Assembly (NCBI GenBank): GCA_002493635.1
Contig: DKZL01000049.1
Location: 1-5,301 of the forward strand
Reading direction: 5' to 3'
DNA: 5,301 nucleotides
DNA from: Ruminococcaceae bacterium UBA7075
Lineage (GTDB): Bacteria; Bacillota; Clostridia; Oscillospirales; Acutalibacteraceae
The translations under genes and the position numbers were made by a program. This document shows, in pieces, positions 1-5,273 of this stretch (positions are counted from its first letter, which is position 1; every line of letters starts with the position of its first letter). The notes under the pieces were generated by a model. That model ran no database searches. It was not told where the DNA came from and saw only the letters and a program-made list of their open reading frames with translations.

Positions 1-28
1 GGAACGACACAGGGGTCGTTCCCTACGG
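1..28. repeat. CCGTAGGG-type hairpin element (left edge, cut by window)
   Basis: Bases 1-8 (GGAACGAC) pair perfectly with 15-22 (GTCGTTCC) around a six-base loop, and 23-28 continue as CTACGG. If symmetrical, the missing left arm would start outside the window with CCGTAG. Bases 12-28 are the exact reverse complement of 5285-5301 at the other end of the window. The hairpin lies about 220 bases past the mrdA stop and might end or protect the transcript, but no T-tract is visible because the window stops here. Confidence 0.75.
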
Positions 29-37
29 TATTATAAA

Positions 38-72
38 ATATAAGTTCATCTAAACTATAATTTAACTTATAT
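38..72. repeat. AT-rich inverted repeat
   Basis: ATATAAGTT at 38-46 is the exact reverse complement of AACTTATAT at 64-72, with a 17-base AT-rich loop. The stem has only one G:C pair, so it would be weak as RNA. It lies between the array tail (about 83) and the hairpin element at 1-28. No function can be read from it. Confidence 0.4.
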
Positions 73-82
73 CAGAGAATTA

Positions 83-263
83 TGCTGTTTACCAATAAAC
101 CGAAGTAAACCTTCGGGTCACAACGGTTACATTTTAACGCAAACTTATGAATCGGCTAAAAACCTTCGGGTCGCAACCGTCACATATTAAACCAAACTTA
201 TGAAGCGGCTTAAAATCTTCGGGTTGGTATTGTCACATATTAAACCAAACTTATGGAGCGTCA
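83..263 (-). repeat. Three-unit array of a 53-bp repeat with palindromic end and tail
   Basis: The landmark CTTCGGG recurs at 111-117, 164-170 and 217-223, an exact 53-base period. Bases 179-202 and 232-255 are identical over 24 bases. Read on the minus strand, each unit runs roughly AGCCGCTTCATAAGTTT, then TTAATATGTGAC, then ACCCGAAG. The last unit ends in CCGAAG/CTTCGG (100-105 with 111-116), followed by the tail GGTTTATTGGTAAACAGCA (101-83). The first unit overlaps the 3' end of mrdA and supplies its stop codon. The array belongs to the same family as the blocks at 2304-2380, 2387-2520 and 5153-5260, but in the opposite orientation. Confidence 0.88.
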
Positions 264-2296
264 AAAAAAATATCCAGCAAATCCTTTGCCACCTGCATTG
301 AAAACTGTCCCTTTGCACCGTGCTCAATCACAACTGCAATCGCAACCTCAGGCTTTTCATAAGGTGCATAGCATATAAATGTTGTGTGGTCAGAGCCTGC
401 GTTTTCCGCCGTACCTGTCTTAGCGGCAACTCTGACCTTGTAATCGCCGAACATCGAATGTGCCGTGCCGTCCTCGCTCTCCGAAACCCTGAGCATTCCG
501 TTCTGCACAAGCTTTAAGTTTTCTTCGGACACGCCGCATTCCGCAACAACCTCTGCTTCACCGAATTCAGATAATGTTTCGGTGCGCTCATAATTTGTAA
601 TTCTGTCAATCATATGCGTTTTCAGCCTTGTACCGTTGTTGGCAATCGTAGCCGCATAGGTTGCAAGCTGTAAAGGTGTAAATGCGTTGTCCGACTGACC
701 GATAGCCGCCTGAACCGTGTTGCCCGGCACCCAGCTTGTACTGTCTCTGCCAGCAAGAAAGCCCTTGGATTCCTCAATCTCAATGCCGGTATATTCGCCC
801 ATACCAAACCTCTCGGCATAAAGATACATTGTATCAATTCCGAGCAGTCTGCCTGTTTCGGCAAAAAAGTAGTTGCACGACTGAGTGAGTGCACCCGTCA
901 CATTCAAATCGCCGTGATAGTGCATACATTCAACGACATTCGTCGGATAATAATCGTAATGCTGCGAGCAGAATATCTCTTTATCTTTATCAATTATGCC
1001 CTCTTCAAGCGCCGCCGAGGCAACGCAGGGCTTGAACACCGAACCGCAGGCAAATGTGCCCACCGTAGCACGATTGTACATCGGTGAATTTTCATTCTCC
1101 GCAAGCTTTACATAATAATCACCGTACTCGCTGTATTTATTAAGGTCATAGGTTGGATAACTCGCGGCGGCAAGCACCGAAAAATCACTTACATCAAGCA
1201 TTACCACTGCGCCTGTTTCGCAGTCCTCGCCAAGACCCTTTTTGCCGTAAGCCTCTGAATTTGCCTTACCCAGAGCCTTTGCCGCCTTGACATTAGTTTC
1301 AAGCGACTTTACCGCTGCCTGCTGAAGCTTTGAATCAATCGTAAGATACACGGTATTGCCCGGTTTTGCGTCAATTGTTTCAACCGTATCTACAATCGCA
1401 CCGTCCGAATTTCTTTGAATTATCTTTGCGCCTGCCGTGCCCTTGAGATAGCTTTCGCACGCAAGCTCAATACCGAATTTGCCTACGCTGTCATTCTGCG
1501 TATATGTATCGTCCTGCGCTGACAGCTCTTTGTACTCGTCCTCGGTGATTGAGCCAAGTGCGCCGAGCAAATGCGGCGCAAGGTCAGCATCCTTTGCCGC
1601 CCTTATAAGATATGTCTGCACCTCAACGCCGCTGATGCCCTGAGTGTTTTCGCTTACAGCACTAACCGCATTTTCGCTTATATCTTTTGCAAAATCATAC
1701 GGAGTTGAATCCGAAAAGCCGCAAAGCTCCATATTATAGCGCACCGACAGCAGGTTTCTGAGCTGAACAGGAGCATACTGACCATCAATTTCATATCTCT
1801 CGGCAAGCTGTTCAATGCAGGTTTCTGCCGAAGTATCGGACGGCAAATCCAAAAACTCAGTCGAAAGCAGAGTTTTTATATCATCATCACTGTCTTTTCT
1901 GTATGAATATCCGCCGTCTGCGCCGACTTCAATCGGCAGGCTGTCCTCCCATTTGTCGCCCGTATTGTCTAAAATTTCAATCAGTTTTAAAATCGTGTCA
2001 TTCCTTTTGTCCTCGTCAAGGTAAAGCCTGTCAAGCACAACCTTGTAGTGTGTGGTATTGACAACCAGACCCTCGCCGTTTTTGTCAAGAATTTCTCCTC
2101 GGGTAGCGGCAGTTTTGACCGTATAGCTTGTTGAACGGGCGGCAAGCTCGCTGTATTCCTTGCCGTTTATAAGCTGCCAATCGACAAGCCTGATTACAAA
2201 AACCGCAAAGAAAACGAACACAATCACCATACAAGCCGTTATTATATTTTTAGAACTTTTAATACTCGACTCCCGCCGTTTTCTCTGCTCATTCAT
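251..2296 (-). CDS. mrdA: Penicillin-binding protein 2, class B transpeptidase of the elongasome
   Basis: This 681-residue protein is a monofunctional D,D-transpeptidase that cross-links peptidoglycan during lateral wall growth. It has a basic cytoplasmic N-terminus, one membrane anchor at about residues 18-39, and the class B PBP motif ATRGEILDKNG at 64-74, which opens the dimerisation/pedestal domain (to about 310). The transpeptidase domain follows, with active-site SVFK (Ser419, Lys422), SCN (473-475) and KTG (626-628), plus GQSDNAFTPLQLA at 533-545. There are no PASTA repeats, and the neighbours are mreBCD, so PBP2 fits better than SpoVD. The start is the ATG at 2296, preceded by GGAG seven bases upstream. 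The protein has 12 cysteines, 11 of them beyond the anchor, which is unusual for a surface enzyme outside anaerobes. The stop codon TAA and the last three sense codons lie inside a dispersed 53-bp repeat. It is separated from mreD by 423 bp, so it may have its own promoter. Identity is seen directly; the elongasome role rests on family knowledge and context. Confidence 0.95.
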   Translation of the reverse strand: MNEQRKRRESSIKSSKNIITACMVIVFVFFAVFVIRLVDWQLINGKEYSELAARSTSYTVKTAATRGEILDKNGEGLVVNTTHYKVVLDRLYLDEDKRNDTILKLIEILDNTGDKWEDSLPIEVGADGGYSYRKDSDDDIKTLLSTEFLDLPSDTSAETCIEQLAERYEIDGQYAPVQLRNLLSVRYNMELCGFSDSTPYDFAKDISENAVSAVSENTQGISGVEVQTYLIRAAKDADLAPHLLGALGSITEDEYKELSAQDDTYTQNDSVGKFGIELACESYLKGTAGAKIIQRNSDGAIVDTVETIDAKPGNTVYLTIDSKLQQAAVKSLETNVKAAKALGKANSEAYGKKGLGEDCETGAVVMLDVSDFSVLAAASYPTYDLNKYSEYGDYYVKLAENENSPMYNRATVGTFACGSVFKPCVASAALEEGIIDKDKEIFCSQHYDYYPTNVVECMHYHGDLNVTGALTQSCNYFFAETGRLLGIDTMYLYAERFGMGEYTGIEIEESKGFLAGRDSTSWVPGNTVQAAIGQSDNAFTPLQLATYAATIANNGTRLKTHMIDRITNYERTETLSEFGEAEVVAECGVSEENLKLVQNGMLRVSESEDGTAHSMFGDYKVRVAAKTGTAENAGSDHTTFICYAPYEKPEVAIAVVIEHGAKGQFSMQVAKDLLDIFFDAP

Positions 2297-2303
2297 TTTT
2301 TAT

Positions 2304-2307
2304 CTCC
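2304..2307 (-). promoter_or_regulatory. Ribosome binding site of mrdA, inside a repeat
   Basis: GGAG on the minus strand lies seven bases before the ATG at 2296. The sequence around it (GAAGCGGAG) is the complement of the first bases of the adjoining 53-bp repeat copy, so the repeat edge doubles as the ribosome site. Confidence 0.7.
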
Positions 2308-2327
2308 GCTTCATAAAATTAATATGA

Positions 2328-2355
2328 CTTAAAATGCAGTATCCCGAAGTTTAAA
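2328..2355 (-). promoter_or_regulatory. Weak promoter-like site before mrdA, in the matching repeat position
   Basis: TTTAAA (2355-2350) and TTTAAG (2333-2328) are 16 bases apart on the minus strand and each matches the consensus at four of six positions. They occupy the same place in the repeat copy as the better boxes upstream of mreB. The -10-like box lies 31 bases before the mrdA start codon, which would give a short leader. Weak on its own. Confidence 0.2.
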
Positions 2356-2386
2356 CTTCTGCTTATCGGTAAAGTTCATATTTTTT

Positions 2387-2520
2387 AGACGCTCCCTAAG
2401 TTTGAGTTAATATGTAACCGTAGCGACCCGAAGTTTTTTAGACGCTTCATAAGTTTTCCTTAAAATGTAACCGTAGCGACCCGAAGATATACTTCAGGTG
2501 TTCGGTAAACATCATATTTT
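2387..2520 (+). repeat. Two-unit array of the 53-bp repeat with palindromic end and tail
   Basis: AGACGCT begins at 2387 and again at 2440, a period of 53. Bases 2412-2433 and 2465-2486 are identical (22 bases, including TAACCGTAGCGACCCGAAG). The second unit ends in the small palindrome GAAG-ATATA-CTTC (2483-2495), then TTCGGTAAACATCATA. It directly follows the one-unit copy at 2304-2380 in the same orientation and is followed by the large palindrome at 2533. Confidence 0.87.
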
Positions 2521-2532
2521 TCCTTAACTGTC

Positions 2533-2601
2533 CGTAGGGGCGGATATTATCCGCCCACAAGGTTATTGCAATTTTTCGGGCGGATAATATCCGCCCCTAC
2601 G
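2533..2601. repeat. Perfect 24-bp inverted repeat with nested palindromes
   Basis: Bases 2533-2556 are the exact reverse complement of 2578-2601, with a 21-base loop. Each arm is also a palindrome by itself: GGGCGGATA, one base, TATCCGCCC at 2538-2556 and again at 2578-2596. The RNA could therefore form either one long stem or two short hairpins. No T-tract follows on either strand, so it is not a classic intrinsic terminator. The outer CGTAGGG end is shared with the elements at the two window ends, and the pattern resembles dispersed palindromic elements. Confidence 0.9.
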
Positions 2602-2610
2602 ATATGGTAC

Positions 2611-2637
2611 TAAATTATAAATTACAATTATAAATTC
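2611..2637. repeat. AT-rich heptad-like repeat
   Basis: TAAATTA occurs at 2611-2617 and 2618-2624, followed by CAATTA and TAAATT. It lies beside the large palindrome, about 50 bases from the ATTGT heptads at 2686-2720. The two may be the ends of one inserted AT-rich element, but they pair only imperfectly. Confidence 0.45.
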
Positions 2638-2685
2638 AGTCGGGAAATAATTGTTTTCTTTCATTACAACCTATCTTCTCGACCT

Positions 2686-2720
2686 CAATTGTTCATTGTA
2701 AATTGTTAATTGTTAATTGT
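2686..2720. repeat. Five tandem heptads NNATTGT ending in the mreD stop codon
   Basis: The heptads are CAATTGT, TCATTGT, AAATTGT, TAATTGT and TAATTGT, in exact seven-base register. The final base of the last heptad (2720) is the final base of the mreD stop codon on the other strand. The boundary looks like an insertion point or slippage-grown repeat at the very end of the gene. Confidence 0.7.
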
Positions 2721-3217
2721 CACAAGTTTTTGTGCAAAAATCGGTTCAGAAAATACAGCGGTACAATGCACACCAATGTATATACCATTCTTGACAAATA
2801 ATGCGATACAAACAGTTCGCCTGCGCCCTCAACACCTGCAAGCAATCTGAAAATTACAAAGTACAAGCCAACAAGCACCGCCGAAGCTGCCGCCGCATAC
2901 AGAAAAAACGCCCAGAATGACGGAACTATGTATTTTTTAAAAAGCTCCGCCTCAAAATAACAAACAAGCGTAAGCATTATCCCGAAATATCCTATTCCGC
3001 CTCCGCCAATATCCGTCAGCACTCCGCAGACTGCACCAAAAATAAGCGAGGGAATCTGATTTTCTCTTGCCGCTATTGAAAGTGCAAGCACAACGAGCAG
3101 AAGCGGTTTTCCTCCGAAAATCTGCGGAAGAAGATTGGGTGTGTCCTGCAAAACATACAGCACCACAACCTCAAGCACATAGGCAAGATACTTAAAAAAG
3201 CTGCGTTTTATCTTCAT
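2720..3217 (-). CDS. mreD: Rod shape-determining membrane protein MreD
   Basis: This 165-residue, very hydrophobic protein is an integral membrane partner of MreC in the elongasome. Hydrophobic stretches at about residues 9-24, 38-50, 56-70, 75-93, 98-125 and 142-160 suggest five or six membrane helices. The segment GAVCGVLTDIGGGGIGYFGI at 61-80 carries the glycine/aspartate pattern typical of MreD. Length matches the family, which is usually 160-190 residues. The start codon overlaps the mreC stop as ATGA, which suggests translational coupling, and a GAGG lies seven bases upstream inside the end of mreC. The TGA stop touches a heptad repeat: its last base (2720) is also the last base of the repeat. 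MreD sequences diverge strongly, so the call leans on gene order as well as on the motif. Confidence 0.91.
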   Translation of the reverse strand: MKIKRSFFKYLAYVLEVVVLYVLQDTPNLLPQIFGGKPLLLVVLALSIAARENQIPSLIFGAVCGVLTDIGGGGIGYFGIMLTLVCYFEAELFKKYIVPSFWAFFLYAAAASAVLVGLYFVIFRLLAGVEGAGELFVSHYLSRMVYTLVCIVPLYFLNRFLHKNL

Positions 3218-4038
3218 TTTGCAACCTCGCCCTTGCCGTCAAAATCAGTTATAACCGCCGCAGCAGTAATACTTTTTATATCCTCATAAGGCTCAACAAC
3301 CGCATACCGTGTTGTGTCATAGGAGTTGAACTTAATCTCTCTGACCTCGCCTACAATCAGATTATCGGGATAAACTCCGCCTGCACCCGAAGTCACTACA
3401 ATGTCGCCCTCTTTGATTTTATTGTCCTCGGTAATTTTTGTAAGCTGAGTGAGGTTACGGTCACAAAGCGACGCACTGCCGGTGATGATTCCGCTGTCCT
3501 TTGACTGCTTGTCAACAGCACCTGCCTTTGTGTCGGGTGAAAGAATTGTTTTGACAATGCAGGTGGTTGCATCAACCGAACTAACCCAGCCGACAAGTCC
3601 GTTGTCAGTGATGACAGGGCAGTTGACCTCAACCTTATCAGCAGAACCTATATCAAGAGTAAAAGAGTAAAAATCGTCATTGCTGTCACGTCTGATTACA
3701 TTCGCAGGCTGAATCTGATATGACGGATTTTCCTTTTTCAAATCATAATATTTCCACAGTTTTTCATTTTCTTCCTTGACATTATAATAATCCACAAGCT
3801 CCTCACGGAGTTTTGCATTTTCCTGCTTTAATTTTTCATTTTCTGCCTTTAAATCCTCATAGCTTGCACCATCCACACCTGACGCTGCCGCCGAAGTCAC
3901 CTGAAACAGACCTTTTGTCGCTGCATTTATTGCCGTTGAAACAAACGAATTGTCAGAAAGGCAGAAAACACCCATCACAATTACTATGACGAGTGTTATT
4001 GCAAGCACTTTTAAATTCTTATTTTCAAAAAAGTTCAT
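3214..4038 (-). CDS. mreC: Rod shape-determining protein MreC
   Basis: MreC is a bitopic membrane protein that sits outside the membrane, activates PBP2 and links it to MreB/MreD. With the start chosen here it has 274 residues. It has a single membrane helix at about 11-28, a coiled coil at about 59-102 with heptads such as EDLKAENEKLKQENAKLREE, and then the two beta-barrel domains of the family. The conserved VVTSGAGGVYPDNLIVGEV at 214-232 matches the MreC signature. An in-frame ATG lies 15 bases further upstream (4053), but it has no ribosome site, whereas the ATG at 4038 follows GGGAG with a spacing of five and yields the usual short cytoplasmic start MNFFENKNLK. It is 77 bp downstream of mreB and overlaps mreD by four bases. 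The C-terminus (DFDGKGEVAK) also encodes the mreD ribosome site. Confidence 0.94.
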   Translation of the reverse strand: MNFFENKNLKVLAITLVIVIVMGVFCLSDNSFVSTAINAATKGLFQVTSAAASGVDGASYEDLKAENEKLKQENAKLREELVDYYNVKEENEKLWKYYDLKKENPSYQIQPANVIRRDSNDDFYSFTLDIGSADKVEVNCPVITDNGLVGWVSSVDATTCIVKTILSPDTKAGAVDKQSKDSGIITGSASLCDRNLTQLTKITEDNKIKEGDIVVTSGAGGVYPDNLIVGEVREIKFNSYDTTRYAVVEPYEDIKSITAAAVITDFDGKGEVAK

Positions 4039-4043
4039 TTTCG

Positions 4044-4048
4044 CTCCC
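4044..4048 (-). promoter_or_regulatory. Ribosome binding site that fixes the mreC start
   Basis: GGGAG on the minus strand lies five bases before the ATG at 4038. The earlier in-frame ATG (4053) has only AT-rich sequence before it, so this site decides the start. Confidence 0.75.
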
Positions 4049-4062
4049 GTCATATATTTTTG

Positions 4063-4097
4063 GGCAACACCGCACGATTACAATATGCGGCATTGCC
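4063..4097 (-). other. RNA hairpin between mreB and mreC
   Basis: In the transcript GGCAAUGCCGCA (4097-4086) can pair with UGCGGUGUUGCC (4074-4063) along all 12 positions, ten Watson-Crick and two adjacent G-U wobbles, with an 11-base loop. On the opposite strand the two wobbles would be A-C mismatches, so the full stem forms only in the sense RNA. It is followed by AAAAATATATG rather than a U-tract, so it is unlikely to be a terminator. It could mark an mRNA processing or stability site, set the mreB to mreC ratio, or be a small mobile palindrome. Confidence 0.7.
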
Positions 4098-4115
4098 TTT
4101 GTTCCATAATAATAT

Positions 4116-5129
4116 TTATTTTCTGTTGTGTTTGTATTGAACGCCCGAAGGCTTGCCCAGTCTTTTTCCTGCGCCGTCAACCACGCAGTCAAGCGGACGT
4201 TTTGCAACGTGCACAGGCATACCTGTCTGCTGCATAATAAGCAAATCAAGACCTCTTAAAAGTGCGCCGCCGCCTGTCAGCATAATTCCGTGGTCAATAA
4301 TGTCGGCAGAAAGCTCGGGCGGAGTTTTTTCAAGCGTTGTTTTGATTGCGTCAACAATCGTTGCAACAGAATCCGCCAAAGCGTCCCTTACCTCAGACGC
4401 ACCGAGTGTAATATCCTTTGGCAGGCCGTCAACAAGATTCCTGCCCTTTACAACCATATTCTTTTCATTTTCATAGGGATATGCAGAGCCAATCTTGATT
4501 TTAATATCCTCGGCAGTTCTTTCGCCGATTAAAAGGTTGTATTTTTTCTTTATATAAGAAATTATAGCCTCGTCAAACTTGTCGCCTGCAACACGCACAG
4601 AGCAAGCCGTAACAATGTCGCCGAGCGACACCACGGCAACCTCGCTTGTACCGCCGCCGATGTCAACAACCATACTTCCCGTAGGCTCGTCAACAGGCAT
4701 TCCTGCACCGATAGCCGCCGCCATAGGCTCTTCAATCAGCACAACAGGAGGCTTTGCACCTGCCTGATACGCTGCATCCTCAACAGCCTTTCGCTCAACC
4801 TCCGTACAACCGGTAGGCATACAGATTATAACCCTCGGCTTACTGAAAATGCCGGGTTTTACACATTTTTTTATAAAGTGCTGCAACATTTTTGCCGTAA
4901 TTTTAAGGTCGGAAATCACTCCGTCCTTGAGCGGTCTTACCGCAACAATAGAGCCGGGAGTTCTGCCTATCATATCCTTAGCCTGTGAACCGACCGCAAG
5001 TACAGTGTCTGTCCTTGTGTCTACAGCCACAACCGACGGCTCACGCAAAATTATCCCTTTGCCTTTAAGGCATACCAAGGTGTTTGCCGTGCCGAGGTCA
5101 ATTCCAATATCTTTTGAAAACGAAAACAT
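4116..5129 (-). CDS. mreB: Rod shape-determining protein MreB (actin-like cytoskeletal ATPase)
   Basis: MreB forms membrane-bound, nucleotide-dependent filaments that orient lateral peptidoglycan synthesis. The protein has 337 residues from the chosen start, the usual length. The actin-fold ATP site is complete: phosphate-1 loop GIDLGTANTLV at 9-19, the connecting motif LIEEPMAAAIGAG at 131-143, phosphate-2 loop DIGGGTSEVAVVS at 156-168, and adenosine motif TGGGALLRGLD at 285-295. Other MreB-typical blocks are GRTPGSIVAVRPLKDGVISD at 55-74 and MPTGCTEVERKAV at 104-116. Four in-frame starts crowd the 5' end (GTG 5141, GTG 5138, ATG 5135, ATG 5129). I chose 5129 because the product then begins MFSFSKDIGID, like most homologues, and a GGTG sits six bases upstream. 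It could be a paralogue such as Mbl, but the adjacent mreC and mreD favour MreB. Confidence 0.97.
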   Translation of the reverse strand: MFSFSKDIGIDLGTANTLVCLKGKGIILREPSVVAVDTRTDTVLAVGSQAKDMIGRTPGSIVAVRPLKDGVISDLKITAKMLQHFIKKCVKPGIFSKPRVIICMPTGCTEVERKAVEDAAYQAGAKPPVVLIEEPMAAAIGAGMPVDEPTGSMVVDIGGGTSEVAVVSLGDIVTACSVRVAGDKFDEAIISYIKKKYNLLIGERTAEDIKIKIGSAYPYENEKNMVVKGRNLVDGLPKDITLGASEVRDALADSVATIVDAIKTTLEKTPPELSADIIDHGIMLTGGGALLRGLDLLIMQQTGMPVHVAKRPLDCVVDGAGKRLGKPSGVQYKHNRK

Positions 5130-5135
5130 TATCAT

Positions 5136-5139
5136 CACC
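5136..5139 (-). promoter_or_regulatory. Likely ribosome binding site of mreB
   Basis: GGTG lies on the minus strand six bases before the ATG at 5129. It is a moderate match to the ribosomal consensus. If translation began at one of the upstream GTG codons, these bases would be coding, and nothing better lies further upstream, where the sequence is A-rich. Confidence 0.45.
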
Positions 5140-5152
5140 ACTTTATTTTTTT

Positions 5153-5260
5153 AGCCCGAATTTTTTAGCCCGCTATATAAGTTTTATGTTGCTTATAATG
5201 CAGTATCCCGAAGTTTGAACTTCAATTTGATTTTAAAGTTCACAACTCACTTTTTAAAGT
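5153..5260 (+). repeat. One-unit copy of the 53-bp repeat module upstream of mreB, with a truncated extra unit
   Basis: The main unit runs from AGCCCGCTATATAAGTTTT (5167) through CTTATAATGCAGTAT to CCCGAAG (5207-5213), then GAAGTT/AACTTC (5210-5223, with TG in the middle), then a tail near TTTTAAAGTTCAC. Just before it AGCCCGAA (5153-5160) looks like the end of a preceding unit with its middle deleted: TTTTTTAGCCCG at 5147-5158 is repeated at 5161-5172, just as units are joined in the array at 2387-2520. The block ends 24 bases before the mreB ATG. Confidence 0.72.
5192..5219 (-). promoter_or_regulatory. Possible sigma-A-type promoter for the mre operon
   Basis: On the minus strand TTCAAA (5219-5214) and TATAAG (5197-5192) are 16 bases apart, matching the -35 and -10 consensus at four and five of six positions. 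The -10 lies 62 bases before the mreB ATG. Both boxes sit inside the 53-bp repeat copy at 5153-5260. This is inferred from sequence only. Confidence 0.4.
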
Positions 5261-5273
5261 TGAACAGGAGTAT

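Larger units (their letters stand above)
2304..2380 (+). repeat. One-unit copy of the 53-bp repeat module, next to mrdA start
   Basis: The unit runs from CGCTTCATAAAATT (2307) through TTAAAATGCAGTAT to CCCGAAG (2343-2349), then the 14-base perfect palindrome GAAGTTTAAACTTC (2346-2359) and the tail TTATCGGTAAAGTTCAT. Distances between landmarks match other copies within one base. Its first bases, CTCCGC, are the complement of the mrdA ribosome site. The stretch GCAGTATCCCGAAGTTT is shared exactly with the copy upstream of mreB (5200-5216). Confidence 0.8.

Noticed and set aside
83..263. CRISPR array.
   Set aside because: The full 53-base unit is repeated without unique spacers between short constant repeats, and there are no cas genes.
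251..2296. SpoVD (sporulation PBP) instead of PBP2.
   Set aside because: It has SpoVD-like cysteines near SCN, but no PASTA domain, and it follows mreBCD rather than lying in the division gene cluster.
2567..2595. TTGCAA (2571-2566) and TAATAT as a promoter on the minus strand near the palindrome.
   Set aside because: The boxes match at four of six positions each, and the candidate -10 comes from the palindrome arm itself; too weak without transcript data.
2533..2601. Rho-independent terminator after mreD.
   Set aside because: The stem is strong but no run of T follows on either strand: the minus-strand continuation is GACAGTTAAGG.
4039..4053. Upstream ATG start for mreC, adding MTGAK.
   Set aside because: It has no ribosome site, and its second to fourth codons form the good GGGAG site for the ATG at 4038.
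3950..4249. Overlapping frames on both strands around the mreB-mreC gap and over mreB.
   Set aside because: They are antisense or out-of-frame to clear genes, lack ribosome sites and have no recognisable protein features.
5130..5141. GTG or ATG starts for mreB at 5141, 5138 or 5135.
   Set aside because: They would add one to four residues not typical of the family and consume the only visible ribosome site; homologues usually begin near MFSFSKD.
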